A stretch of DNA of 64,000 nucleotides from Azorhizobium caulinodans ORS 571 (lineage in GTDB: Bacteria; Pseudomonadota; Alphaproteobacteria; Rhizobiales; Xanthobacteraceae), in assembly GCF_000010525.1 (NCBI RefSeq), contig NC_009937.1, positions 4,711,001 to 4,775,000 on the forward strand. The letters run 5' to 3'. The position numbers and the translations under genes were made by a program. Under the pieces are notes generated by a model, which was not told the DNA's origin, searched no databases, and saw only the letters and a program-made list of their open reading frames with translations. Below are positions 1 through 10,474 of the stretch, piece after piece; positions within the stretch are counted from its first letter, which is position 1; each line of letters starts with the position of its first letter.

Positions 1-439
1 TGCGCTGGAGCGCGGGCACCAGCACCACATGGCGGAAGGTCTGGATGCGCGTCATGGCCAGGCTTGCCCCCGCCTCGAACTGGCCGCGCGGGGTCGCCTC
101 GATGCCGGCCCGGATGATCTCGCAGCCATAGGCACCGAGATTGATGACCATGGCGAAGATGGCCGCCTGCATCTCGGTCAGCGAGACGCCGAGCGAGGGC
201 AGGCCGAAGAAGATGAAGAAGAGCTGGATCAGGAAGGGCGTGTTCCGGATCAGCTCCACATAAAGCACCACCGGCGGGCGCAGCCATTTCGGTCCGAGGC
301 TGCGCGCCCAGGCGCAGACGATGCCGAACAGCACGCCGAGCACGCCGCCCACCACCGTCAGTTCGACGGTGATGCCGACACCCTTCGCGATGAGCGGCGT
401 ATAGGGGACGATCGCCCCGTAATCGAAGGTATAGGCCAT
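1..439 (-). CDS. Amino acid ABC transporter permease (HisM/GlnP type), 3' end cut by window
   Basis: Inner-membrane permease of a polar amino acid importer. Reading from the ATG at 439 gives a start MAYTFDYGAIVPY, then a hydrophobic segment, an LIRNTPFLIQLFFIFFGLP stretch typical of HisM/GlnQ-type permeases, and the cytoplasmic EAA-like loop (EAGASLAMTRIQTFRHVVLPQ-like). The reading frame stays open to the window edge, so the C-terminal part is missing. It lies about 100 nt downstream of a periplasmic binding protein gene on the same strand, so the two probably form one operon. Family is secure; the substrate is not known from sequence. Confidence 0.85.
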   Translation of the reverse strand, partial: MAYTFDYGAIVPYTPLIAKGVGITVELTVVGGVLGVLFGIVCAWARSLGPKWLRPPVVLYVELIRNTPFLIQLFFIFFGLPSLGVSLTEMQAAIFAMVINLGAYGCEIIRAGIEATPRGQFEAGASLAMTRIQTFRHVVLVPALQR

Positions 440-546
440 GCGTCAGCAACCTGCCGGGGCGGAGCCGCGCCGGGCGGAAGGACCGGCGCGCGGAGCTTCA
501 GGGGAAGGCGGCCGGCGCGGACCACGGGTCCGAACCGGCCGGACGG

Positions 547-1338
547 TCAGAAGCCAGCAGGCAGCGGATAGCCGAGCCACTTCTGGGAGATGGCATTGAG
601 CGCCCCGTCCGCCTTGGCGGCGGTGATGATGGCGTTCACCTTCTCCAGCAGCTTGGGCTCATCCTTGTTGAGGCCGACGTAGCAGGGCGAATCCTTGATG
701 AGGAACTTCACCTCCGGCTTGCGCGGCGGGTTGCGCGCCAGGATGGCGGCGGCCGTCACGTTGCCGGTCACGATCACCTTCACCTGGCCGGAGAGAAAGG
801 CGGAGATGGTGGCGTTGTTGTCCTCGAACCGCTTGATGTCGGCGGTGGCGGGGGCAATCTTCGAGAGCTCGATGTCCTCGTTGGCGCCGCGGGTGACGCC
901 CACGGTGAGGCCCGCCAGTTCTTCCGGCTTCGTCACCTTCACGTCCGCCGGGGCGAAGGCGCCGTTGAAGAAGGGCGCATAGGCGACCGAGAAATCCATC
1001 ACCTTCTCGCGGTCCGGATTCTTGCCGAGGCTCGAGATGACGAGATCGACCTTCTTCGTCTGCAGATAGGGGATGCGGTTGGCGCTGGTCACCGGCACCA
1101 GTTCGGCCTTCACGCCCAGCTTCTGGGCGATGAGGTTGGCCATGTCGATGTCATAGCCCACCGGCTTCAGATCCGGCCCGACCGAACCGAAGGGCGGGAA
1201 ATCCTGCGGCACGGCAATCTTGATGACGCCGGCCTTCATGATGTCGTCCAGCGCGTCGGCACGGGCCGGCAGCGCGGTCAGGGAAACGGCCGCAAGGCCA
1301 AGGCCCGCAAGGACGAGGGTACGGCGGTCCAAACGCAT
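547..1338 (-). CDS. Periplasmic amino acid-binding protein of ABC importer
   Basis: Family 3 solute-binding protein (SBP_bac_3), 263 aa. The ATG at 1338 is chosen because GGGAGAG lies just upstream and the protein then begins with a clear export signal (MRLDRRTLVLAGLGLAAV, ending near ALPARA at residues 25-27). A longer in-frame start at 1461 would bury that signal. Mature features are a PPFGSVGPDLKPVGYDIDMA segment and DLVISSLGKNPDREKVMDFS, both typical of amino acid binders such as cystine or glutamine type. It is first in the operon with the permease. The exact ligand cannot be assigned. Confidence 0.85.
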   Translation of the reverse strand: MRLDRRTLVLAGLGLAAVSLTALPARADALDDIMKAGVIKIAVPQDFPPFGSVGPDLKPVGYDIDMANLIAQKLGVKAELVPVTSANRIPYLQTKKVDLVISSLGKNPDREKVMDFSVAYAPFFNGAFAPADVKVTKPEELAGLTVGVTRGANEDIELSKIAPATADIKRFEDNNATISAFLSGQVKVIVTGNVTAAAILARNPPRKPEVKFLIKDSPCYVGLNKDEPKLLEKVNAIITAAKADGALNAISQKWLGYPLPAGF

Positions 1339-1601
1339 AAATCTCTCCCGATCTGATGCCTCATCGGGAGCAAGGGCCGTGCCAGCCCGTTTTCCACGCA
1401 TTCTCGTCCAAAAAACAGGCCCAAGCTCACGCATTGGGCAAAAAGCCCACCATCCACGCACCAGAATCCGGCAAGAGACATGGAAAATAGATCAATTCAT
1501 CTCTGTTTCTGACAGATCGCATTGGAATCTCTGGATTTCCCACCTGCTCCACCATTCCGCGCCTGCCCATTTGGCAGGCAGAAAGCGGGCAGACAAAAGA
1601 A

Positions 1602-1630
1602 AACCCCGCCGCGCAGGGCGCGGCGGGGTT
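1602..1630 (-). terminator. Rho-independent terminator of the ctpA operon
   Basis: A GC-rich inverted repeat (AACCCCGCCGCGC / GCGCGGCGGGGTT with a 3-nt loop) is followed on the minus strand by TTTTCTTTTG. It sits 23 nt past the ctpA stop codon, so it should end the long minus-strand operon that comes down from obgE/proB. Confidence 0.85.
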
Positions 1631-1652
1631 CGGAACGGGAAACCCTGGAAGA

Positions 1653-2999
1653 TCAGTTCGACTGGCTGGTCTTGTTCGGGTTCGGCGGGAAGGCCGCGTT
1701 CTTCTGCGTGCCCTCAATGAGCTCCTTGGCCATCTTGAGCTGCGTGTCGTCCTTCGGATCCGGCGGCACGTAGGAGGGTGAACCCGTCTGCTCGTCGTCG
1801 CCGTTCTTCAGATGGCCCTTCAGCGAAGCTTCGCCGCGGGTGGTGTCGGCGCCGACGGCTTCCAGCTTCGCCTTCTGCTCGGCGGGCATGTCCTGGATGA
1901 GGACGATGTCCGGCTCGATGCCCTTGGCCTGGATGGAGCGGCCAGACGGCGTGTAGTAGCGCGCGGTGGTGAGGCGCAGGGCGCCGTTGCCGCCGAGCGG
2001 GATGATGGTCTGCACCGATCCCTTGCCGAAGGAACGCGAGCCGAGGATGGTCGCGCGCTTGTGGTCCTGCAGGGCACCGGCCACGATTTCGGAGGCCGAG
2101 GCCGAGCCGCCGTTCACCAGCACGATGATCGGCTTGCCCTTCACGAGGTCGCCGCCACGGGCCGAGAAGCGCTGGGTCTCATCCGCATTGCGGCCGCGGG
2201 TCGAGACGATCTCGCCGCGCTCCAGGAAGGCGTCCGACACCGCGATGGCCTGATCGAGCAGGCCGCCGGGGTTGTTGCGCAGGTCGATGATGTAGCCCTT
2301 GACCTTGTCCGGACCGATCTGGGCGGTCACGTCCTCGATGCCCTTCTTCAGGTTGTCGTAGGTCTGCTCGTTGAACGAGGTGATGCGCAGGTAGCCGATG
2401 TTGCCATCCTCGACGCGGGCGCGCACCGCCTTCACCTTGATGGTGTCGCGCACCACCTTGATCTCGATGGGCTTCTCGGCGCCCTTGCGGACGATGGTCA
2501 GGGTGATCGGCGTGTTCACCGCGCCGCGCATCTTCTCGACCGCCTGGTTCAGGGTCAGGCCCTGGACCTGATCGCCGTCGAGCTTGGTGATGATGTCGCC
2601 GGCCTGCACGCCGGCCTTGGCGGCCGGGGTGTCGTCGATGGGGGCGATGACCTTCACGAGGCCGTCTTCCATCGTCACCTCGATGCCGAGGCCGCCGAAC
2701 TCGCCGCGGGTCTGCACCTGCATGTCGCGGAAGCTCTTCGCGTCCATGTAGGAGGAGTGCGGGTCGAGGCTGGTGAGCATGCCGTTGATGGCCGCCTCGA
2801 TCAGCTTCGCATCGTCCGGCTTCTCCACATAGTCGGAGCGGACGCGCTCGAACACGTCACCGAAGAGGCTGAGCTGGCGATAGGTGTCGGAAGCCGCCGC
2901 TTCGGCGGCAGTTCCAAGGAAGAGGCGCGGTTGCACGGCGGCCACGGCCACCAGCGCACCGGCCGCAACGCCAAGGAGGAAGAGAGACGTACGACGCAT
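1653..2999 (-). CDS. ctpA: Carboxyl-terminal processing serine protease (S41 family)
   Basis: Periplasmic tail-specific protease, 448 aa. It has an N-terminal signal/anchor (residues 6-30), a PDZ domain at about 97-185 (RGEFGGLGIEV start) and the S41 catalytic core. The core shows LRNNPGGLL at 240-248, the serine motif GGSASASEIVAGA near 298-310 and the lysine motif SRSFGKGS with Lys326. Ser/Lys dyad enzymes of this family trim envelope proteins and peptidoglycan hydrolases. Its ATG overlaps the stop of the upstream envC-like gene (TAATG), so translation is probably coupled. The C-terminus is a polar tail ending in NPNKTSQSN. Confidence 0.95.
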   Translation of the reverse strand: MRRTSLFLLGVAAGALVAVAAVQPRLFLGTAAEAAASDTYRQLSLFGDVFERVRSDYVEKPDDAKLIEAAINGMLTSLDPHSSYMDAKSFRDMQVQTRGEFGGLGIEVTMEDGLVKVIAPIDDTPAAKAGVQAGDIITKLDGDQVQGLTLNQAVEKMRGAVNTPITLTIVRKGAEKPIEIKVVRDTIKVKAVRARVEDGNIGYLRITSFNEQTYDNLKKGIEDVTAQIGPDKVKGYIIDLRNNPGGLLDQAIAVSDAFLERGEIVSTRGRNADETQRFSARGGDLVKGKPIIVLVNGGSASASEIVAGALQDHKRATILGSRSFGKGSVQTIIPLGGNGALRLTTARYYTPSGRSIQAKGIEPDIVLIQDMPAEQKAKLEAVGADTTRGEASLKGHLKNGDDEQTGSPSYVPPDPKDDTQLKMAKELIEGTQKNAAFPPNPNKTSQSN

Positions 3000-4288
3000 T
3001 ATCCGCGCACCTTCTGACTATCCGTTGCCGCCCACCAGGGGGCGGGGTCGATCGAGATTCCGTCCTTGCGGAATTCCACATACAATTGCGGCTGACCGGA
3101 GGCCGTACCTCCGGGCGTGGCCCGCGATACGCTCCCCATCACCGCGACAGGCTCACCAGCAAGGACAAACTGTCCCAGCTCAACGGTGATCCGCTCCATG
3201 CCCGCCAGCAGAATATGGTATCCGCCGCCCGCATTGATGATCAAGAGTTGTCCATAGGAGCGGAAGGGCCCCGCATAGACCACCCAGCCGTCCGCCGGAG
3301 CCGCCACGGGTGCGCCGGCGCGGGTGGCGAAGGTGATGCCCTTGTCGGTGCCGCCAAGCCCGTCCGAAGCGCCGAAATCCTTGAGCCGCACCCCGGCCAC
3401 GGGCAATGGCAGCAAGCCTTTGGCCTCGGCGAAGGGGCGCGCGGGCGCGATGCGGGCGGGGTTCAGGGCCGCCACCTCCGTCTTCGCCGGCGGCGCGGGC
3501 TTGGCCGCTTCGGAGGCCGCCTTGGCGGCGGGGGCCACCTCGCTTTCGAGCCGGGTCACAAGATCGTGCACATCGCCGGTTGACTTCGCGACGGCCTCCG
3601 CCTGCGCCTTCTCCTGCGGAAGCTCCTTATTGTCCTCGGCCACCCGGCGCTGGCGCTCGTCCACATAAGCGGTGAGGCGCCGTCGGTCCTCCTCCATGGA
3701 GGTGCGCAGTTCGGCCAACTGGTCGCGGGCCTTGGAGAGATCGCCCCGCAGGCGCGACAGGTCGGCAAGATCGGCCGCCAGCGTCTCCGCCTCCACCCGC
3801 ATTTCCGGCAGCAGTGCGCCGAGGAGGATGGCCGAGCGCACCGCATCCAGCGCATCGTCCGGCCGCATCAGCAGAGCGGGCGGCGGATTGCGCCCCATGC
3901 GCACCAGGGCACCGAGCACGTCCGCCAGCACATCCCGCCGCTTCAGGAGCGACGTGCGGATCTCGGCGGCATTGGTATCCAGCGTGGCGATGCGGCCTTC
4001 CAGCTCCGTGATCTTCTGCTCCACGGTGCGCAGGCGGGTGGTGGTGTCCACAAGGAGTTGGTTGAAGCGGGCCCGATCGCCTTTCACCGAATCAAGTTCG
4101 GAGCGCACCCGCGCCTGAAACTCGGCGGCACCCTTGATGTCCGCGTTGATGGCATTGGTGTCCACCTGCGGCAGCGGGCGGGGACGCGGCGCGGGCGGCG
4201 TCGCCTGCTGCGCGCGCAAGGGCACGCCCGCGACAAGGGTCGCGCAGACGGCAAGGGCGCAAAGAAGCGAGCCGGAACGGGCATCCAT
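2999..4288 (-). CDS. EnvC-like murein hydrolase activator (degenerate M23/LytM domain)
   Basis: Exported coiled-coil protein, about 429 aa from the ATG at 4288 (MDARSGSLLCALAVCATLVA signal). Residues about 35-250 are a long coiled coil rich in Ala, Arg, Glu and Leu. The C-terminal ~130 residues are an M23/LytM fold (DKGITFATRAGAPVAAPADG). Metal ligands of active M23 enzymes are missing: the first His is replaced (DKGITF) and the HxH strand reads NAGGGYHILLAG. This is the pattern of EnvC-type proteins that activate amidases instead of cutting peptidoglycan. Its pairing with ctpA is common in alphaproteobacteria. An alternative start lies 3 codons upstream. Confidence 0.85.
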   Translation of the reverse strand: MDARSGSLLCALAVCATLVAGVPLRAQQATPPAPRPRPLPQVDTNAINADIKGAAEFQARVRSELDSVKGDRARFNQLLVDTTTRLRTVEQKITELEGRIATLDTNAAEIRTSLLKRRDVLADVLGALVRMGRNPPPALLMRPDDALDAVRSAILLGALLPEMRVEAETLAADLADLSRLRGDLSKARDQLAELRTSMEEDRRRLTAYVDERQRRVAEDNKELPQEKAQAEAVAKSTGDVHDLVTRLESEVAPAAKAASEAAKPAPPAKTEVAALNPARIAPARPFAEAKGLLPLPVAGVRLKDFGASDGLGGTDKGITFATRAGAPVAAPADGWVVYAGPFRSYGQLLIINAGGGYHILLAGMERITVELGQFVLAGEPVAVMGSVSRATPGGTASGQPQLYVEFRKDGISIDPAPWWAATDSQKVRG

Positions 4289-4360
4289 GCGACACACTTA
4301 AGCGCCTGAAGTTGAGGATCTGTAAACCATATCCTGCCGCCGTCCCCTGCCCCGCTCGCC

Positions 4361-4843
4361 TCACGCCCGGTGGTAGGGGTGCCCGGCGAGAATGGTGGTG
4401 GCGCGATAGACCTGCTCGGCCAGCATGGCGCGGACGATCTGGTGGGGAAAGGTGGCGGCGCCGAAGGCCAGCATGAGGTCGCAGCGGGCGCGCACCGCCT
4501 CGCTCAGGCCATCTGCGCCCCCAATGAGGAAGGCGGCTGCCGGACGGCCGCCATCGCGCCCGGTGCGGACGCGTTCGGCAAAGGCTTCGCTGGTGAGATT
4601 CTTGCCTCGCGGATCGAGCGCGATCACGTCGGCGCCCTGCGGCAGCGCGCCAAGGATCGCCTGCCCCTCCTCCGCCATCCTGTCTTCGGGACGGCGCGCG
4701 GCGGATTCGGACAGTTCGATGGTGTCGAAGCCGGACAGGCCAAGGGCCCGCCCGCCCGCCTTGGCGCGGTCGAGATAGCGCGTCACGAGTTCCCGCTCGG
4801 CCCCGGCTTTCAGCCGGCCGACACAGATGAGGAGGACGCGCAC
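4361..4843 (-). CDS. rlmH: 23S rRNA (pseudouridine1915-N3)-methyltransferase
   Basis: SPOUT-class methyltransferase of 160 aa that modifies pseudouridine 1915 in 23S rRNA helix 69 on assembled ribosomes. The signatures are [15 protein letters not shown], the SAM-site glycine loop FLIGGADGL, and the conserved C-terminal block [17 protein letters not shown]...GHPYH. The length is normal for the family. It starts with GTG at 4843 ([12 protein letters not shown]). It lies 43 nt downstream of rsfS, the usual ribosome-linked pairing. Confidence 0.95.
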
Positions 4844-4885
4844 CTCAGGCCTGAAACCTTGGTGGCCGAAAACGAACGCGCGCCC

Positions 4886-5248
4886 TCAGGCGCGCGCGGT
4901 TCCGGACCACATCTTCTCGATATTGTAGAAGCTGCGGACTTCGGGCTGGAAGATGTGGACGATGACATCGCCGGCATCGATCAGCACCCAGTCACAGGCT
5001 GGCTGCCCTTCGACGCGGATCTGACGCACGCCCGCCGCCTTGAGCGCCTCGATGAGGTGCTCGGCCGTGGCGCCCACGTGCCGCTGGGAGCGGCCGGAGG
5101 CAACCACCATGAAGTCGGCGATGGAGGTCTTTCCGCGCAGGTCGATGGTGACGAGATCCTCGGCCTTGTCTTCGTCAAGCCGGGTCACGATGAGCGCGAG
5201 GATCTCCTCGGCGTCGAGTTGCGCCTGTGAGATCGGTGCGGCCGCCAT
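4886..5248 (-). CDS. rsfS: Ribosomal silencing factor RsfS
   Basis: RsfS (Iojap family) binds ribosomal protein L14 and keeps 50S subunits from joining 30S when nutrients are low. The core shows DKAEDLVTIDLRGKTSIADFMVVASGRSQRHV and the ending DWVLIDAGDVIVHIF...YYxLEKMW-like block (FYNIEKMWSG), all diagnostic. I use the ATG at 5248 (MAAAPISQAQLD); a TTG five codons earlier is also in frame. The protein is about 120 aa, normal for the family. It sits between nadD and rlmH as in most bacteria. Confidence 0.93.
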   Translation of the reverse strand: MAAAPISQAQLDAEEILALIVTRLDEDKAEDLVTIDLRGKTSIADFMVVASGRSQRHVGATAEHLIEALKAAGVRQIRVEGQPACDWVLIDAGDVIVHIFQPEVRSFYNIEKMWSGTARA

Positions 5249-5379
5249 AGTCTCTGCGGCCAAGAGAGCCGTCGTGGACAGGGGTCCGGATCCTCTCGGT
5301 CAGTTAAACGATCCCCTCGGGCCGACGTGTGCCGAGCCTTGGAACCGCGCCATCAGAATGGCTGTGAATCAAGGAAATT

Positions 5380-6069
5380 TCAAGGGCGAGGGGGCACCGC
5401 CCCCGTGGCATCCGCTGCCGGCATCCGCCGCGCGGCCCTTATCTCCGTGGAGGATATAGGGGATTTCAGTCCGTGAAGGAAGGTCCATGCGGGCGGCGCC
5501 ATGTCGGCGAGGGCCGCCGCCTTCTCCTCCGGCACGCGGTAGGGCGCAAGCGCCTGCGCGGCGCGCGAGGAGGTCGCGCACAGGCTGTCGCCAAGGCGAT
5601 CCACAACCGCCATCGGAACGAGGCCCGCCAGCCCCCGCCAGCGCTGCCAGCGGGCGAAATGGGCGAGATTGTCCGCCCCCATGATCCAGACGAAGCGCAC
5701 CCGCGGCATCCGCTCCACGAGGCGGGAGACCGTCTCGTAGCTGTAGCGCGTACCGAGCGTAGTCTCGACGCCGGTGACGTCGATGAGGGGATGGTGGGCC
5801 ACATGACGCGCGAACGTCACGCGCTCCTGCACGGACGGCAGGTCCCAGTTGTCCTTGAGCGGATTGCCGGGCGTGACCAGCCACCAGATGCGGTCAAGCT
5901 GGAGGCGCTTCAGCGCCAGGAGGCTCGCCGCCCGGTGGGCCGCGTGGGCGGGATTGAAGGTGCCGCCGAACAGGCCGACGCGCAGCCCCGCCGGCGCCAT
6001 GGGCATGCTGACGGCGTCATGGGCGCTCACCGGTCTCATCGGCGTGCCGATCCGTGGTTCGCAGCTCAC
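5380..6069 (-). CDS. nadD: Nicotinate-nucleotide adenylyltransferase
   Basis: Converts nicotinate mononucleotide and ATP to deamido-NAD in NAD synthesis. It has the nucleotidyltransferase motif [15 protein letters not shown] near the N-terminus and the C-terminal ISSTEIR motif that contacts ATP. It starts with GTG at 6069; the GTGA overlap with the proA stop supports this start and translational coupling. At 229 aa it is slightly long because of a 25-residue N-terminal extension before the first strand. Confidence 0.93.
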   Translation of the reverse strand: MSCEPRIGTPMRPVSAHDAVSMPMAPAGLRVGLFGGTFNPAHAAHRAASLLALKRLQLDRIWWLVTPGNPLKDNWDLPSVQERVTFARHVAHHPLIDVTGVETTLGTRYSYETVSRLVERMPRVRFVWIMGADNLAHFARWQRWRGLAGLVPMAVVDRLGDSLCATSSRAAQALAPYRVPEEKAAALADMAPPAWTFLHGLKSPISSTEIRAARRMPAADATGAVPPRP

Positions 6070-7385
6070 GGGCGCGTCTGCCCGTTGCCGTGCACCCGAT
6101 ACTTGAAGGAGGTCAGCTGCTCCGCCCCCACGGGGCCGCGGGCATGCATGCGGCCGGTGGCGATGCCGATTTCAGCACCGAAACCGAACTCGCCGCCATC
6201 GGCGAACTGGGTGGAGGCATTGTGCATGACGATGGCCGAATCCACCTCGCGCAGGAAGCGCGCGGCGGCGGCTTCGTCCCTGGTGATGATCGAATCGGTG
6301 TGGTGGGAGCCGTGCGTCTCGATGTGATCAATGGCGGCGGCAAGGTCCGGCACCAGCTTCACGGAGATGATGGCGTCCTCATATTCCGTGTCCCAGTCCG
6401 CATCGACGGCGGGCTTCACGCGCGGGTCCACCGCCTGCGCCGCCGCATCGCCGCGCACCTCGCAGCCGGCGTCCAGCAGCATTTCCACCAGCGGCTTGAG
6501 CTGGGACGCGGCGACCTTCTCGTCCACCAGCAGCGTCTCGGCGGCGCCGCAGATGCCGGTGCGGCGCATCTTGGCGTTCAGGAGCACGGTCTTGGCCATG
6601 TCGAGATCGGCGGCGGCATGGACATAGACATGCACGATGCCGTCGAGATGGGCGAAGACGGGCACCCGTGCCTCGCTCTGCACGCGGGCGACGAGCCCCT
6701 TGCCGCCGCGCGGCACGATCACGTCGAGATTGCCGTCGAGGCCGCCCAGCATCAGGCCCACCGCCGTGCGATCCGAAAAGGGCACGAACTGCACGCAGTC
6801 GGCGGAAAGGCCCGCGTCCACGAGCCCGGCCACGAACGCCTTATGGATGGCTCCGGAGGAGCCGAGGCTGTCGGAGCCGCCGCGCAGGATCACCGCATTG
6901 CCGGCCCGCACACACAGCGCCGCCGCATCCGCCGTCACGTTCGGACGGCTCTCATAGATGACGCCGATGACGCCGAGCGGCGTGCGCACACGCTCGATCA
7001 CAAGACCGTTGGGCCGCGTCCAGCTTTCGGTGACGGCGCCCACGGGATCGGGCAGGCCGGCCACCATTTCGACGCCGGCGGCGATGGCCTCGATGCGGCT
7101 CTCGGTGAGGGCGAGGCGGTCCTGGAAGGCGCCGCTCATGCCGTCCGCCCTGGCGCGGGCCATGTCGTCGGCATTGGCGGCGAGAATCTCGGGGGTCGCG
7201 GCGCGGATGCGCGCGGCGGCGGCCTTCAGGGCCGCCGTCTTCTGCTCGGCCGGGGCCAAGGCCAGCGTGCGCGCAGCGGCGCGGGCGGCGCGCCCCATCT
7301 GCGACAGGACGGCCGGCACGTCCACGGGCGCGGCGCTTCCGGCGCTGGCGGCCACGGAGAGACGGGCGGCATGGGGCATGGCCAT
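6066..7385 (-). CDS. proA: Gamma-glutamyl phosphate reductase
   Basis: Second step of proline synthesis: NADPH reduction of glutamyl-5-phosphate to the semialdehyde. The protein is an aldehyde-dehydrogenase-fold enzyme of 439 aa with the catalytic cysteine in the [16 protein letters not shown] block, preceded by [13 protein letters not shown]. The start may be ATG 7385 or the Met two codons later. It overlaps nadD by 4 nt and follows proB by about 115 nt on the same strand. Confidence 0.95.
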   Translation of the reverse strand: MAMPHAARLSVAASAGSAAPVDVPAVLSQMGRAARAAARTLALAPAEQKTAALKAAAARIRAATPEILAANADDMARARADGMSGAFQDRLALTESRIEAIAAGVEMVAGLPDPVGAVTESWTRPNGLVIERVRTPLGVIGVIYESRPNVTADAAALCVRAGNAVILRGGSDSLGSSGAIHKAFVAGLVDAGLSADCVQFVPFSDRTAVGLMLGGLDGNLDVIVPRGGKGLVARVQSEARVPVFAHLDGIVHVYVHAAADLDMAKTVLLNAKMRRTGICGAAETLLVDEKVAASQLKPLVEMLLDAGCEVRGDAAAQAVDPRVKPAVDADWDTEYEDAIISVKLVPDLAAAIDHIETHGSHHTDSIITRDEAAAARFLREVDSAIVMHNASTQFADGGEFGFGAEIGIATGRMHARGPVGAEQLTSFKYRVHGNGQTRP

Positions 7386-7499
7386 GGCGAAACTCTCTAA
7401 CGTTCCCTCGACCCGGCCTGTGAACAGCCGGCTACGGCATCCTTAGCATGTGGGGCGCGACGCTCACAGGCCCGGAAAGCGATTGGAATTCTTATCGGT

Positions 7500-8630
7500 T
7501 CATTCCGCCCCGAGGGCCATGTCGTCGCGGTGGACCATCTCGGCCCGGCCGGGCAGGCCAAGCAGCGCCTCGATTTCCGCCGTCGAGCGTCCCCGGATGC
7601 GCTCGGCATGGTCGTGGTCATAGGCGACGAGACCCCGGCCGATCTCGCTGCCGTCCGGCCCGCGCAGCAGCACCGCATCGCCGCGCTCGAACTGGCCTTC
7701 CACCCGCACGACGCCCGCCGGCAGCAGGCTGGCGCCCCGGCGCAGCGCGGCCACCGCGCCGTCGTCCAGATGCAGCACGCCCCGCGCCTCCAGCGTGCCG
7801 GCGATCCATGCCTTGCGGGCGCGGGCGGGGGTGGCGCCGGCGAGGAACCAGGTGCAGCGCCCGCCTTCCGCGATGCGCTTCAGCGGGTTCTTCAGATGGC
7901 CGGAGGCGATCACCATGTGGGTGCCGGCGGAGGTGGCGATCTTGCCCGCCTCGATCTTGGTGCGCATGCCGCCGCGCGAGAGTTCCGAGCCCGCGGCACC
8001 CGCCATGCTCTCAATCTCGCCGGTGATGCGCGGCACCACGGGGATGTGGGTCGCGTTCGGATCCTGCGCCGGCGGCGCGGTGTAGAGGCCGTCGATGTCG
8101 GACAGGAGGATCAGCAGGTCGGCGCTCGCCATGGTGGCGACGCGGGCGGCCAAGCGGTCATTGTCGCCATAGCGGATCTCGCTGGTGGCCACCGTGTCAT
8201 TCTCGTTGATGACCGGCACGGCGCGATATTCCAGCAGCTTGGCGAGCGTCGAGCGGGCGTTGAGATAGCGCCGCCGCTCCTCCGTATCGCCCAGCGTGAG
8301 CAGCACCTGGCCGGCGGTGATGTCCTCATGGCCGAGGATTTCCGCCCAGGTGCGGGCCAGCGCGATCTGGCCCACGGCGGCGGCGGCCTGGCTGTCCTCC
8401 AGCTTCAGCGGCCCGCGCGGCAGGTGCAGCACCGTGCGCCCGAGCGCGATGGCACCGGAGGAGACCACCAGCACATCGGCGCCTCGCGCATGCAGTGTGC
8501 CGATGTCTTCCGCAAGCGAGGTGAGCCACGGCAGGCGCACTTTGCCCTTGGCCTGATCCACGAGGAGGGCCGAGCCCACCTTGATGACGATGCGGCGGAA
8601 ATCGGAAAGGGCGGGTGCGGCGTTGCTCAC
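7500..8630 (-). CDS. proB: Glutamate 5-kinase
   Basis: First enzyme of proline synthesis, phosphorylating glutamate; usually inhibited by proline. The amino acid kinase domain covers about residues 10-260 ([53 protein letters not shown]). A C-terminal PUA domain follows ([24 protein letters not shown]). I choose the GTG at 8630 ([10 protein letters not shown]...), which gives 376 aa, close to the family length; a GTG 13 codons upstream would add a basic extension. Same-strand neighbour of proA. Confidence 0.93.
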   Translation of the reverse strand: MSNAAPALSDFRRIVIKVGSALLVDQAKGKVRLPWLTSLAEDIGTLHARGADVLVVSSGAIALGRTVLHLPRGPLKLEDSQAAAAVGQIALARTWAEILGHEDITAGQVLLTLGDTEERRRYLNARSTLAKLLEYRAVPVINENDTVATSEIRYGDNDRLAARVATMASADLLILLSDIDGLYTAPPAQDPNATHIPVVPRITGEIESMAGAAGSELSRGGMRTKIEAGKIATSAGTHMVIASGHLKNPLKRIAEGGRCTWFLAGATPARARKAWIAGTLEARGVLHLDDGAVAALRRGASLLPAGVVRVEGQFERGDAVLLRGPDGSEIGRGLVAYDHDHAERIRGRSTAEIEALLGLPGRAEMVHRDDMALGAE

Positions 8631-8751
8631 GGATCGGGATCTTCGCTTGGGCGCGCGCCGGAGCGGCACCGCCCCGATGCCGCGTCTGTTCGGCTGAGGC
8701 GGCTTCGATAACCCAAGCGAGGCCGCGGGAACAGGGGGCGCGGCCTTTCGC

Positions 8752-8931
8752 TCAGCGCAGCTTCTCGATGGTGAGCTTGTCCAGCTTGGCGCGGATCTTC
8801 ACCGACTCTTCGCTGCGGGTCAGCCCCTGCGCGATGGCCTTCAGGGACATGCCCTTCTTGGCCATGGTGTGCAGCTTCTGGATTTCCTCATAGGTCCAGG
8901 GCTGCTTGTGCCGTTCGAACCGCTCACCCAT
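8752..8931 (-). CDS. 59-aa Myb/SANT-like helix-turn-helix small protein
   Basis: A short reading frame starting [20 protein letters not shown] and ending IEKLR. It has a W-T-x-E-E opening and a second half [20 protein letters not shown], which fits two or three helices of a small Myb/SANT-like or sigma-region-4-like DNA-binding fold. It is basic and lies between obgE and proB on the same strand, so it is probably co-transcribed with them. The frame agrees with high GC at third positions. The role is unknown; regulation of the adjacent genes is only a guess. Confidence 0.7.
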   Translation of the reverse strand: MGERFERHKQPWTYEEIQKLHTMAKKGMSLKAIAQGLTRSEESVKIRAKLDKLTIEKLR

Positions 8932-9008
8932 GGCATGCTCCTCCCGCGTGCGCGCCGGAACCGTCCCCCGATGGGCACGGTCCGTCCGGCAGCGGAGCGT
9001 TCAGCGGC

Positions 9009-10100
<1,092 letters not shown>

Positions 10101-10160
10101 TCAACCTTCCGCCAGCGCATGACGCTTCGGGCCGCCGCATCCGCGGCGACGCCTTCGCAT

Positions 10161-10213
10161 TTTTGGTACACTAAAATTATTGCCGTCCCCGCCATTATTG
10201 GTGTACTTTTATT
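10161..10213. promoter_or_regulatory. AT-rich brnTA promoter with GTACAC/GTGTAC inverted repeat
   Basis: This is an A+T-rich island between obgE and brnT. It contains GTACAC at 10166-10171 and its inverse GTGTAC at 10201-10206, each flanked by related bases (GTACACTAAAATTATT against GTACACCAATAAT on the other strand). A TAAAAT box overlaps the first arm at 10172-10177. The second arm ends 8 nt before the brnT ATG. BrnT-BrnA complexes are known to repress their own promoter, so this is a plausible operator. Confidence 0.6.
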
Positions 10214-10474
10214 ATGCTCCAGATTGTCTGGGATGAGCCCAAACGGCAGAGCAACCTCCTGAAGCACGGCTTCGATTTCGCCGTGCTGACCGAGGACTTC
10301 TTTGCGGCCGCAACCGTCTTTCCCGCGAAGGCCGGACGGATGATGGCGATCGGTGATCTCAACGGCGTGCCGGTGGTGGTTGCCGTGGTGTTCGCGCCGC
10401 TCGGATCGGAGGCGCTGTCGGTGATCTCCATGCGCCGCGCCACCGCGAAGGAAAGGGACATGGCCCATGTCTGA
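10214..10474 (+). CDS. brnT: BrnT family type II toxin
   Basis: 86-aa toxin of the BrnT family (RelE-like fold ribonuclease) that would cut mRNA and halt translation under stress. The family pattern is clear: WDEPKRQSNLLKHGFDFAVL near the start, and the C-terminal ISMRRATAKERDMAHV block carrying the Arg residues known for BrnT (S/R-x-R-A-x-x-x-E-R). It overlaps the antitoxin gene by 8 nt. No Shine-Dalgarno is visible, and the start lies directly after the putative operator. Confidence 0.88.
   Translation: MLQIVWDEPKRQSNLLKHGFDFAVLTEDFFAAATVFPAKAGRMMAIGDLNGVPVVVAVVFAPLGSEALSVISMRRATAKERDMAHV

Noticed and set aside
1220..1773. Plus-strand open frames antisense to the substrate-binding protein and ctpA
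   Set aside because: They are Arg/Ser-rich shadow translations of known genes and cross the ctpA terminator.
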